Position numbers and translations under genes: made by a program
Part shown: positions 1-7,733 of the stretch, piece after piece
Numbering within the stretch: the first letter of the stretch is position 1
How the letters are laid out: every line of letters starts with the position of its first letter
Assembly: GCA_964560875.1 (NCBI GenBank)
Contig: CAZLMW010000018.1
Coordinates: 23,424 to 87,423, forward strand
Length of the DNA: 64,000 nucleotides
Reading direction: 5' to 3'
Origin: CAZLMW01 sp964560875
GTDB taxonomy: Bacteria > Myxococcota_A > UBA9042
Notes under the pieces: generated by a model
What the model saw: the letters and a program-made list of their open reading frames with translations, nothing else
Database searches by the model: none
Told to the model about the DNA's origin: nothing

Positions 1-606
1 GCGATCGGCGACGGCCAGGGAGGCCTCGGCGAGATGGCTTGCGACGAGGATCGCGGCACCGTCGGCGCGGCGCTCGGCGATCAGCTCCCGCAGCGCGAGG
101 GCCGAGGGGATGTCCAGCCCGGCGTAGGGTTCATCGAGCAAGAGCGCGGCCGTGTTGGCCGCAAAGGCGATGCTGAGCGCCGCTTTTTGGCGCATGCCGC
201 CGGACAGTGCGTACATCGGGCGATCGAGATGGCCAGCGAGTCCCAAACGCGTCGCGACGGCTTTCACGGCGGTGCGGGTCTTGGCGGGCTCGAGGCCGCG
301 GAGGTCGATCAAGGCGTCGGTGTGCTCGTTGGTGCTCAGAAAGTCGGCCAGCGGAGCGTCCTGGGCGACGTGCGCAACATCGATTGGCGCCGTGGCTCCG
401 AGCGCGTCGATTCCGCCGGCTTTGACGACACCGTGGTCGGGCCACATCTCCCCGGCGAGGATGCGAACGAACGTCGATTTTCCGGCCCCGTTGGCGCCAA
501 GTAGCACCGTCACCGTCGACGCTTCGAGATCGAGATCGATGCCGTGCAACACGCTGCGGTTGCCGTAGGACTTGCGAATGGCGCGGGCGGCCAGGGGCGC
601 TGTCAT
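1..606 (-). CDS. ABC transporter ATP-binding protein (3' end beyond window)
   Basis: ATPase subunit of an ABC transporter. The first 202 residues are visible and the C-terminus runs off the window start. Seen: Walker A GANGAGKST near residues 36-44, signature LSGGMRQK, Walker B ALLLDEPYAGLD, and an H-loop SH directly after. It should hydrolyse ATP at the cytoplasmic face to drive the multi-pass partner encoded just upstream on the same strand. The ATG at 606 overlaps the stop of that permease gene by four bases (ATGA), so the two are translationally coupled. Substrate cannot be told; the compact ATPase with a separate membrane partner is typical of exporters of the CcmA/NodI type. The family call is firm, the substrate unknown. 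Confidence 0.93.
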   Translation of the reverse strand, partial: MTAPLAARAIRKSYGNRSVLHGIDLDLEASTVTVLLGANGAGKSTFVRILAGEMWPDHGVVKAGGIDALGATAPIDVAHVAQDAPLADFLSTNEHTDALIDLRGLEPAKTRTAVKAVATRLGLAGHLDRPMYALSGGMRQKAALSIAFAANTAALLLDEPYAGLDIPSALALRELIAERRADGAAILVASHLAEASLAVADR

Positions 607-1934
607 ACCGAGACCTCCCATCGCGCGAAGCCGACGCCCACCAGGACCAGAAGCACACCGAAACGGCCGATCCATGCACGCGCCGGGCTCGCTTTGCCCC
701 GAGTTCCGATCGCCGCGGCCGCAACCGAAAGTCCAGCGCCGATCGCCGCGCCGAGCCACTGGTTCTCCGACCAGCCGAGCAGCAATACCGCCAACCCGGG
801 CACACCCAGGCCGATCGCGAGATCGCCAAGCGCCCGTTCATGGCTGCGAACAGGTGCCGTCATCGTGTCTACCGCCGCCGCGACATGGGGCAGCGAACCG
901 AGCAAGTCGTAGGCGCGAAAGACCGAGTACAAGCCGATGCCAAGCGCGACCAGGGCGACGGAAACGACCGAAGATCCGGGCTGCAGGAGCCACGCGGCCC
1001 ACGCGACGAGCACCACGGACGCGACATGCGAGGCTGGGTAACGACGGACCCAACTTCGCGCCATGAATTGCAGCGCAGCGCGTCTTTTCTTTTCCCTTGC
1101 AGCGACCAACAACCACGCGCCCGGCTCGGCGACCGCCTCCGATCGCACGAATCCGCGCTTGAGCAGCTCGGCGACCAGCACCAGCCCGGCGGCTGCTTTG
1201 GCGCGACCAGATGTCACGTCGACCCGGGCGAACGTCGCTGTCAACACGGCGCCCGCGAAGGCGAAGACGGGCCAAATCGGCAGCCCGCTGGTGTTGCTCG
1301 CGACTTGCCAATCGCCGCTGCCGTTGAGCCACGCGATCGCAAGCGCGGTCGGCACCAATCCGAGGGCATAAGCCACGGCCGGCGCGTAGAGCAGGGGGGC
1401 GGTTTGGGCGGGGCCGAACGCGCCGCCGCCGCTGATGGCCCGCCACGCGCCACCACCATCGAAGACACGCACCAGCGCGCGATTTGTCGCCGCAACCGCG
1501 AGCAGGTGAACGGTCCACAAGCCCCCGACGTGCAGCGCCAGGGCGTCCACAAAGCGGCTATTTGCAGGATCGGAGAGCGCCGCGATCACCCCGAACAGCA
1601 GCGTGGGGACAACGGTTGCGGAGGCCAGAATCGTCGCTTCGGTCAGCATGCCAGCGAGAATGCTGGCCGGGGATTCACCGAGGCCGCGTCGGACAGCGTA
1701 GTGGCCCGGTGCCGTGACCAGCAGGAGCATTCGGAGCGGCACGAAAACGGCGGCTGCGGCGGTGACAAGCAGGACCGAGTCCGCGTTGATCGGCGCGTCG
1801 ATCGCGGCGCCGGTGAGCTTCACGAGGTGGCCAACGGTCAACCACGCCGACAAGCACGCCCCTACGCCCCATGCCACCCACTCGATCGCCGGGATGCTGC
1901 GTCGCAGACGTCGGGTTGCGTTTGCCATGGCCAT
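603..1934 (-). CDS. Multi-pass membrane protein, probable ABC transporter permease
   Basis: A 443-residue very hydrophobic protein with about ten or more possible membrane segments (for example around residues 20-40, 50-75, 105-130 and 325-350, and several near the C-terminus). No motif names the substrate. The role as permease is inferred from the ATGA overlap with the ABC ATPase gene. The ATG at 1934 is supported by a GGAGG seven bases upstream (1942-1946); a second ATG lies two codons inside. It is divergent from the dehydrogenase gene at 2001, with a 66-bp shared upstream region. It could also be an unrelated membrane protein co-transcribed with the ATPase. Confidence 0.7.
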   Translation of the reverse strand: MAMANATRRLRRSIPAIEWVAWGVGACLSAWLTVGHLVKLTGAAIDAPINADSVLLVTAAAAVFVPLRMLLLVTAPGHYAVRRGLGESPASILAGMLTEATILASATVVPTLLFGVIAALSDPANSRFVDALALHVGGLWTVHLLAVAATNRALVRVFDGGGAWRAISGGGAFGPAQTAPLLYAPAVAYALGLVPTALAIAWLNGSGDWQVASNTSGLPIWPVFAFAGAVLTATFARVDVTSGRAKAAAGLVLVAELLKRGFVRSEAVAEPGAWLLVAAREKKRRAALQFMARSWVRRYPASHVASVVLVAWAAWLLQPGSSVVSVALVALGIGLYSVFRAYDLLGSLPHVAAAVDTMTAPVRSHERALGDLAIGLGVPGLAVLLLGWSENQWLGAAIGAGLSVAAAAIGTRGKASPARAWIGRFGVLLVLVGVGFARWEVSV

Positions 1935-2000
1935 CGGCGCGCCTCCAAGCGGCGGGATGATGCCTTGCCCGCAGCCGCGTCACCAGCCACCATCCGCGCC

Positions 2001-3152
2001 ATGGACGACGCAACCGCTACCACGCCGTATCCGAGTTTCGCGCTCGAAGACACCGACCAGGCTGTCGGGCTTTTTCGGGTCCTCAACCAGCAGGGCCAGC
2101 CCGTCGCTGGAGAGAACGCAGACACCGGTGTTTCCGACGACACAGCCGAGAAGATCTGGCGTTCCATGGTCCGGGTGCGCGTGATCGATGAGCGCATGCT
2201 CGCCCTGCAGCGCCAGGGTCGAATCGGGTTTTACGGTGCAGCGACCGGGCAAGAAGCTGGCGTGATCGCCGCAGCCGAGGCGCTCGACCATCGCGACTGG
2301 ATCCATCCGGCCTTGCGCGAAGGCGGCATGGCGTTGCATCGCGGCTACCCGCTGCACACGTGGGTTTCGCACTGCTTTGGCAACATCGACGACCCGACAT
2401 CCGGCCGCCAGATGCCGTGCCACTACGGGTCGCGTGAGCACAACTACATCACGTTGTCGTCGGTCATGACGACGCAATTCCCGCAAGCTGTGGGGACCGC
2501 GTACGGCATGGCGCTCAAGCACAAGGCGCCCGATCGACCCGTCTGTTTCGCTGCGATCGGCGATGGCGCGACCAGCGAGGGCGATTTCCACGTCGCCATG
2601 AATTTCGCCGGCGTCATGCGACCCGGTGGCCTTGGTTTGCCGCTGCTCTTCTTCTGCCAGAACAACCAGTGGGCGATCTCGACGCCTTTTGAAAAGCAGT
2701 GCGCTGCGCCGTCGCTCGCGATCAAGGCCCACGGCTACGGGCTCATCGGCATTCGCATCGACGGCAACGATCCGCTCGCCGTGTATCGGGTCGTCCGCGA
2801 CGCTGCTCAACGGGTCCGCGAAGGCGGTCGACCGGTCTTCATCGAGACGCTGACTTATCGGGTCGGGGCGCACACCACCAGCGACGATCCCAGCCGCTAC
2901 CGCGACGAATCCATCACCGATCAGTGGCGCGATTTCGATCCGATCCACCGCATCGAACGCTATCTGCTCAAGCGCGATGTGATCGACGAAAAGACAGCCG
3001 CTGCGTGGCGCATGCAATGTGACACCGAGCTCCGGTCGCTGCTCAAGGACGTCGAAAAACGCCCGGCTCCGCCCCTGGCAACGCTCTTTTCGGACGTCTA
3101 CGCCGAGATCCCGCCGCACCTGCAAAGCCAGCTTGCGACGGCACGCAGGTAG
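2001..3152 (+). CDS. 2-oxoisovalerate (branched-chain 2-oxoacid) dehydrogenase E1 component, alpha subunit
   Basis: Thiamine-diphosphate-dependent E1 alpha subunit that decarboxylates branched-chain 2-oxoacids within the cytoplasmic BCKDH complex. It is 383 residues long, as usual for the family. The ThDP motif is clear: GDG at 187-189 and NN at 221-222, about 30 residues apart. The loop with AHTTSDDPSRYR (His 291) is the BCKDH form of the E1 alpha active-site loop and separates it from pyruvate dehydrogenase E1. The reading frame stays open far upstream, but that part is antisense to the permease; homology begins after the ATG at 2001. No E1 beta, E2 or E3 gene follows; the next gene is a RecQ-like helicase, so the partners must be elsewhere. 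An E1 alpha of a closely related 2-oxoacid dehydrogenase is the main alternative. Confidence 0.9.
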   Translation: MDDATATTPYPSFALEDTDQAVGLFRVLNQQGQPVAGENADTGVSDDTAEKIWRSMVRVRVIDERMLALQRQGRIGFYGAATGQEAGVIAAAEALDHRDWIHPALREGGMALHRGYPLHTWVSHCFGNIDDPTSGRQMPCHYGSREHNYITLSSVMTTQFPQAVGTAYGMALKHKAPDRPVCFAAIGDGATSEGDFHVAMNFAGVMRPGGLGLPLLFFCQNNQWAISTPFEKQCAAPSLAIKAHGYGLIGIRIDGNDPLAVYRVVRDAAQRVREGGRPVFIETLTYRVGAHTTSDDPSRYRDESITDQWRDFDPIHRIERYLLKRDVIDEKTAAAWRMQCDTELRSLLKDVEKRPAPPLATLFSDVYAEIPPHLQSQLATARR

Positions 3153-3164
3153 CCGATTTTCCGC

Positions 3165-4877
3165 ATGAATAGCGACGTCGCCGACGTCCTGCGCCGAGAA
3201 TTCGGCCACGACGGCCTACGCGATCACCAGCAAGCCGCGATCTCGGCGGTTTTGCAGGGTCGCGCCGCGATGGTCGTGTTGCCCACCGGCGGCGGCAAGT
3301 CTCTCTGCTTCCAACTCCCCGCCGTTGTGCTCCATCGACAAGGCCGCGGGTGCGCCATCGTCGTGTCCCCACTCGTCGCGCTGATGCAAGACCAGGTCGA
3401 CGCGCTGACCCGCCAGGGCATCAAGGCCAGCTTCATCAACGCAACCGTGCCCCGCAGGGAACGCCAGCGCCGGCTCGATGCCATGGAGCGCGGCGAACTC
3501 GCGATGATGTACGTCGTGCCCGAGCGCTTTCGAAGACCCGCGTTTCGCGCCGCCCTCGAGCGAACCGACGTCTCTCTTGTCGCGATCGACGAGGCGCACT
3601 GCATCTCACACTGGGGCCATGACTTTCGGCCCGACTATCGGTTGCTCGGCACCTTCACCAAGGCCTGCACGACGGTGAAAGGCAATCCCGCGCCGCTGAT
3701 CGCGCTCACCGCCACCGCTACACCAGGCGTCGAAAGCGACATCATCGATCGACTCGGCATGACCGACGTTGTGCGCATCCGGGCGCCGGTCTACCGCGCC
3801 AACCTCCGGCTCGCTGTGGTCGGTTGTCACGGCATCACCGACAAGGCCGAGCACATCGCGGAGCTGCTCAAGCGCATCGGCGGCGCGGCCATCATCTACA
3901 CCGGCCTCATCGCCCGCGGCGAGAAGCTACGCGCCGAACTCGAGGAGCGCGGCGTCCACCTGCGTTTTTACAACGGCGACCTTCCCGCCGGGCCTCGCAA
4001 GCGCTTGTCACGTGCATTCATCGCCGAGGACGAACCCGCGTTGCTCGCCACCAACGCCTTCGGCATGGGCATCGACCGCCCCGACGTGCGGCTGATCGTA
4101 CACTGCGAAATCCCCGGCGCGGTGGAGTCCTGGGCGCAGGAGATCGGGCGCGCTGGCCGCGACAATGGTCCGTCCCTGTGCCTGGCGCTGCTCGATGATG
4201 ACGACCTTGCGATCCACCAGCAGCACGTCCGTAACGCGCACCCCGACGCGGCAACCATCGTCTCGGTTTGGGAGGCGATCGCCGAGATGAACGGGGTCTC
4301 TGCCGGATGGACCGAGGCGCGTTTTCGACAACGTTTTGCCGGGCGCGACCGGCGCGATCATCGGGCGATCACTGCGATGAGATTGCTCGCATCCGCCGGC
4401 TGCATCGGCGGGTCTTTCGAAGGCGGCGACCTGCACGTGCTCGACGAACCAAGCGGCGAACTGGTGGACCAATCGCTCATCGACGCGCGCCGTTTGCGCG
4501 GCCACGAGAGGCTGCTGACGATGTTGGCCCTCTGGCGCCGCAGGTCGTGTTTATGGCAAGGAATCGCGGCGCATTTCGGCGAATCGCTCCAAGGTGACGA
4601 GGCTTGCCGCGCGTGTTCGGCCGACGTCGGGCTTGAGAGACTGCTCGAGGGTCTGCCGCACCGACACGAGCCGCTGGCCGAACGGGAGCCTCCCCGTCGC
4701 GTCGATGATTTGCCCTACCAGGTCGGCGACTGGATCCAGGTCGGCAAGCGCATGGGTCAAGTTGCGCGCATCGGAGGGCGCCCACAACGGCGTCAATTGC
4801 GTGTCCTGATGGCCGATTCGATGCGCGAGGAGAGGGTGATCGTGCACGCTGACGGCCCCTCGATCCGCAAGCTCTGA
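3165..4877 (+). CDS. RecQ-family ATP-dependent DNA helicase
   Basis: SF2 helicase of 570 residues that unwinds DNA 3'-5' in recombination and repair. Motif I is LPTGGGKS (Lys 45), motif II DEAH at 142-145 followed by CISHWGHDFRP (the aromatic-rich loop of RecQ), and motif VI is EIGRAGRDN. The zinc-binding region has Cys 462, Cys 481 and Cys 484, but the position of the fourth ligand is Asp 487 (C-x18-C-x2-C-x2-D). There is no HRDC domain; after the RQC-like part comes a short basic C-terminal module of about 60 residues (QVGDWIQVGKRMGQVARIGG) resembling a small beta-barrel. It starts 12 bp after the E1 alpha stop and ends 15 bp before the next gene. The RecQ-family call is firm; orthology to E. 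coli RecQ is less so. Confidence 0.92.
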   Translation: MNSDVADVLRREFGHDGLRDHQQAAISAVLQGRAAMVVLPTGGGKSLCFQLPAVVLHRQGRGCAIVVSPLVALMQDQVDALTRQGIKASFINATVPRRERQRRLDAMERGELAMMYVVPERFRRPAFRAALERTDVSLVAIDEAHCISHWGHDFRPDYRLLGTFTKACTTVKGNPAPLIALTATATPGVESDIIDRLGMTDVVRIRAPVYRANLRLAVVGCHGITDKAEHIAELLKRIGGAAIIYTGLIARGEKLRAELEERGVHLRFYNGDLPAGPRKRLSRAFIAEDEPALLATNAFGMGIDRPDVRLIVHCEIPGAVESWAQEIGRAGRDNGPSLCLALLDDDDLAIHQQHVRNAHPDAATIVSVWEAIAEMNGVSAGWTEARFRQRFAGRDRRDHRAITAMRLLASAGCIGGSFEGGDLHVLDEPSGELVDQSLIDARRLRGHERLLTMLALWRRRSCLWQGIAAHFGESLQGDEACRACSADVGLERLLEGLPHRHEPLAEREPPRRVDDLPYQVGDWIQVGKRMGQVARIGGRPQRRQLRVLMADSMREERVIVHADGPSIRKL

Positions 4878-4892
4878 GGCTCAACGTTTGCC

Positions 4893-7685
4893 ATGCAGCG
4901 TGTCGCCACCGCCGTCGTCGCAGTTGCCGTGTGCGCCGCAGCGCTCGTTATCGGAAGCTCCGCGCATGGTCACGACGGCGATATCAGATGGCGCACGCTG
5001 ACAACGACCCACGCACAGATCCACTACCCCAAGACACACACCGCCTTCGCGCGGCATGTCGCGGACGTCTTCGAGGACGGCTGGCGGACGCTCACGCCGG
5101 TCTTCAACTATCGGCCCGCTACGCCGGTGCACGTCACCATCGACGACTACAGTGACGCCGCCAACGGTTTTGCGAACGTGAGGCCGTACGACCGCGTGCA
5201 CATCCGCGCGTACCGGCCACGCTGGCTCGACGATATGGCCGGGCACGGCGACTGGGTGCGGCTATTGGTCTTTCACGAGCTCGCCCACGTGCTCCATATG
5301 GCCGATCACGGTGGCGTCGCGCGCATCGTCAACGCGATCCTCGGCCGCTCCTACTTGCCCAACCAGTACTGGCCGCGACTCTTCCTGGAAGGGCTCGCAG
5401 TTTGGGCTGAGACACACCGACCCGGCTTCGATCGCGCCGGCACCGGACGCATCGATAGTCCGCAATTCATGATGAAGCTGCGCGCCGCGGTGCTCGACGG
5501 GACCGTGCCCAAGCTGTCCGAGCTGACGGGACGCCCCCTCGACTGGCCGCGAGGCAACAGCTGGTACCTCTGGGGCAGTGTCTTGTTCGACTACCAGGTG
5601 CGTCATTTCGGCACCGACAAGCTCAAGCAGCTGCTCAAGGCCTATGGTGAGCGTCCCATCCCGTTCGCGGTCAACGCGCTGTATCGCCGGGTTTACGGGA
5701 TCTCGGCGCAGGCGATGTGGGATCGCGCGATCGAGGAGCTTCGTCGCCGTGTACACATCGAGAGCCACTGGCGCGACCGCGCAAAGGTGCCGCCACGGTC
5801 CGCTGCGGAGGTGATCAAACAAGCTGCGCCGGACGGCCCTCCCGTGGCGGGATTGCCTGGGGAAGGCACACGCGTCACCCGCGACGGCGAGACGAAAGGC
5901 CGCATCCGGATGCACCCCGATGGACGGCATGCGACCTACGTGCAGATCCCCAACAACGGCCTGTCACGCGTGGTCGTGCTCGATCTTGTCAGCGGCAACA
6001 AGAGCGACGTATTCGTCTGTGAACTCGGCTGCCGAGAGCCCTTTTTCAGCGCCGATGGGCAAACGCTGCATTGGCTCGAAGCCCGCCCATATCAGCGTGT
6101 TTATGGTTTCCAGGACGCCTTCTCGATGCCGCTCGATGCCCGCATGCGGCCCCGGGGACCGGCGAAACGGCACTCGGTTGGGCAGCGCCTCCGCCGTTTT
6201 GGACCGACCAGCGAGCTCACTGGCCACGATCCCAAGCATCCCGCGCCGGCACCATCTACGAAGGGCTTGGATCCGCAACACGGTGCTGACCTCGTCGATC
6301 GCGGCGCATTTCGCGACCTGGTGCGCAACGGCTTGGTGATCGCCCGGTCTACGCGCGGCATTCGGAGCTTCTCGATCACGCCCGACGGTCGCCGCGCTGC
6401 CCTCGTCATTCCGCATGGCAAAGGCGATGAGGTCCACGTTCTTGATGTGCCCGCCGGCTCCGGGCTTGTCGCGGCATCCACGATCGAGCGGCCCACTTAC
6501 TTGCCGCCGAAAACCGAAGTAACCGAGACGGAGTACAGCAGCTTCGCGAGCGTCTTGCCGCGGGCTTGGCGACCGATCGTCGCGGCCTCGGCGGATGGCG
6601 GAATCGAGGGCGTGACGCTCGGATTGCGCACGGGAGGACGCGACGCCCTGCGCCTGCACACGTGGGATCTGACCATGCAGAGCGACGTCGCGTTGAGGTT
6701 GCCGATGATCTCAGCTTCCTGGACCTGGCAGCGCTATGAACCGACCTGGACGGCCGCGGCCACCTACCTGCACAGCACCGCCTGGTTCACCCGTGGCTAC
6801 CGCCTCTATCGCGTCGCCGATCGCCGTGCCATCGCCCAGTTGGGCGGCTCGTGGCGCTACCCCGTGCTGCGGGATGTGCTCGATTTTTCGGCCAATGTGC
6901 GCGCCGCGGTGACCACGCTTTCCGACGATATCGACCGCTTTCGCCGCCAGCTCGACCAGCATGATCCGCACGGTCCCGCGCCCCATGAGCCGTTTGAAGG
7001 ACGCACAACCACCGTGTCAGCCGGTGTGTCGTGGAGCCGGCAGGAGATGTATTTGAACAGCGTCGTGCCCGAGCGGCTCCGGAGCCATTCGCTCTTTGTC
7101 AGCTATGGCAGCCGCTACCTGCTCAGCGAACGACCTCGGCTGCGGGTCGACATGCACGCCAACCACATGTGGCCGCTCGGAAAACACCGCGTCTTGCAGT
7201 GGCGAGCACGCGTCGGTCTTGGCCAGGTATTCGAGGACGAGGCCGCGCCGTATTCGATCCATGGGCTGCCACTCTTCAACCCCCAGTCGCTGCTTTTCGG
7301 CGGCGCCGGGAGCGATTTTTCGGTCGTGCGTGGCTTCATTCAGCCCGTCGGTGCCAAGGCGCGTAGCCTGCGAGGGCACGGCATGGGGTGGACGTCGCTG
7401 CAGGTCCACTGGCCGCTGTTCAATCACGGCGCCGGGCTGGAGCTGCTGCCGGTGTTTCTCGCCCGGAGCTGGCTTGTCGTCTTTGTCGACGCCGCTGGCT
7501 TTGTCGATCGCGGCGAAACGACGCGCCGGCAGCAATCGGGCACAGGATGGGTCGGGTCGGCCGGGCTCGAGATCCGCACCGGACTTGAAGCCGGGTATCG
7601 TTCACAAGGTAACATCGTGATCGGCTACGCGCGGGCCTTCGGGGACGTGGCGTCGAGCCAATGGTACCTTCGTCTCGCTCCGTGA
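4893..7685 (+). CDS. Secreted HExxH metalloprotease-like protein with beta-propeller and outer-membrane barrel
   Basis: A 930-residue exported protein beginning with a signal peptide (cleavage near residues 26-28, after GSSAHG). Residues about 30-290 look like a gluzincin metallopeptidase: HELAH at 128-132 and a third ligand candidate Glu 166 in LFLEGLAVWAE. The middle (about 320-560) has propeller-like repeats of the TolB/PD40 sort (ITPDGRRAALVIPHG, MHPDGRHATYVQIP). The last 330 or so residues alternate in a beta pattern ending in RLAP, as in surface-antigen or BamA-type barrels. I infer an outer-membrane-anchored protease exposed to the periplasm or surface. Activity is not proven: the fold and motif are seen, the substrate is unknown. 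It may be co-transcribed with the RecQ-like gene (15-bp gap). Confidence 0.72.
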   Translation: MQRVATAVVAVAVCAAALVIGSSAHGHDGDIRWRTLTTTHAQIHYPKTHTAFARHVADVFEDGWRTLTPVFNYRPATPVHVTIDDYSDAANGFANVRPYDRVHIRAYRPRWLDDMAGHGDWVRLLVFHELAHVLHMADHGGVARIVNAILGRSYLPNQYWPRLFLEGLAVWAETHRPGFDRAGTGRIDSPQFMMKLRAAVLDGTVPKLSELTGRPLDWPRGNSWYLWGSVLFDYQVRHFGTDKLKQLLKAYGERPIPFAVNALYRRVYGISAQAMWDRAIEELRRRVHIESHWRDRAKVPPRSAAEVIKQAAPDGPPVAGLPGEGTRVTRDGETKGRIRMHPDGRHATYVQIPNNGLSRVVVLDLVSGNKSDVFVCELGCREPFFSADGQTLHWLEARPYQRVYGFQDAFSMPLDARMRPRGPAKRHSVGQRLRRFGPTSELTGHDPKHPAPAPSTKGLDPQHGADLVDRGAFRDLVRNGLVIARSTRGIRSFSITPDGRRAALVIPHGKGDEVHVLDVPAGSGLVAASTIERPTYLPPKTEVTETEYSSFASVLPRAWRPIVAASADGGIEGVTLGLRTGGRDALRLHTWDLTMQSDVALRLPMISASWTWQRYEPTWTAAATYLHSTAWFTRGYRLYRVADRRAIAQLGGSWRYPVLRDVLDFSANVRAAVTTLSDDIDRFRRQLDQHDPHGPAPHEPFEGRTTTVSAGVSWSRQEMYLNSVVPERLRSHSLFVSYGSRYLLSERPRLRVDMHANHMWPLGKHRVLQWRARVGLGQVFEDEAAPYSIHGLPLFNPQSLLFGGAGSDFSVVRGFIQPVGAKARSLRGHGMGWTSLQVHWPLFNHGAGLELLPVFLARSWLVVFVDAAGFVDRGETTRRQQSGTGWVGSAGLEIRTGLEAGYRSQGNIVIGYARAFGDVASSQWYLRLAP

Positions 7686-7686
7686 A

Positions 7687-7719
7687 CCGCGGCCATTGTC
7701 GTCAGCAACGACGCCGCGG
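7687..7719. other. Inverted repeat after the protease gene
   Basis: CCGCGG at 7687-7692 pairs with CCGCGG at 7714-7719, and inside it GTCGT pairs with ACGAC around a five-base loop. This gives a nested hairpin between the stop at 7685 and the TPR gene at 7734. There is no T-tract, so intrinsic termination is doubtful; it could be an RNA processing or pausing hairpin. Confidence 0.35.
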
Positions 7720-7733
7720 ATGAGGCATCCACC

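Noticed and set aside
840..2000. Upstream extension of the E1 alpha frame
   Set aside because: The frame is open for 387 codons but antisense to the permease, Arg/Asp-rich and without homology; E1 alpha begins at 2001.
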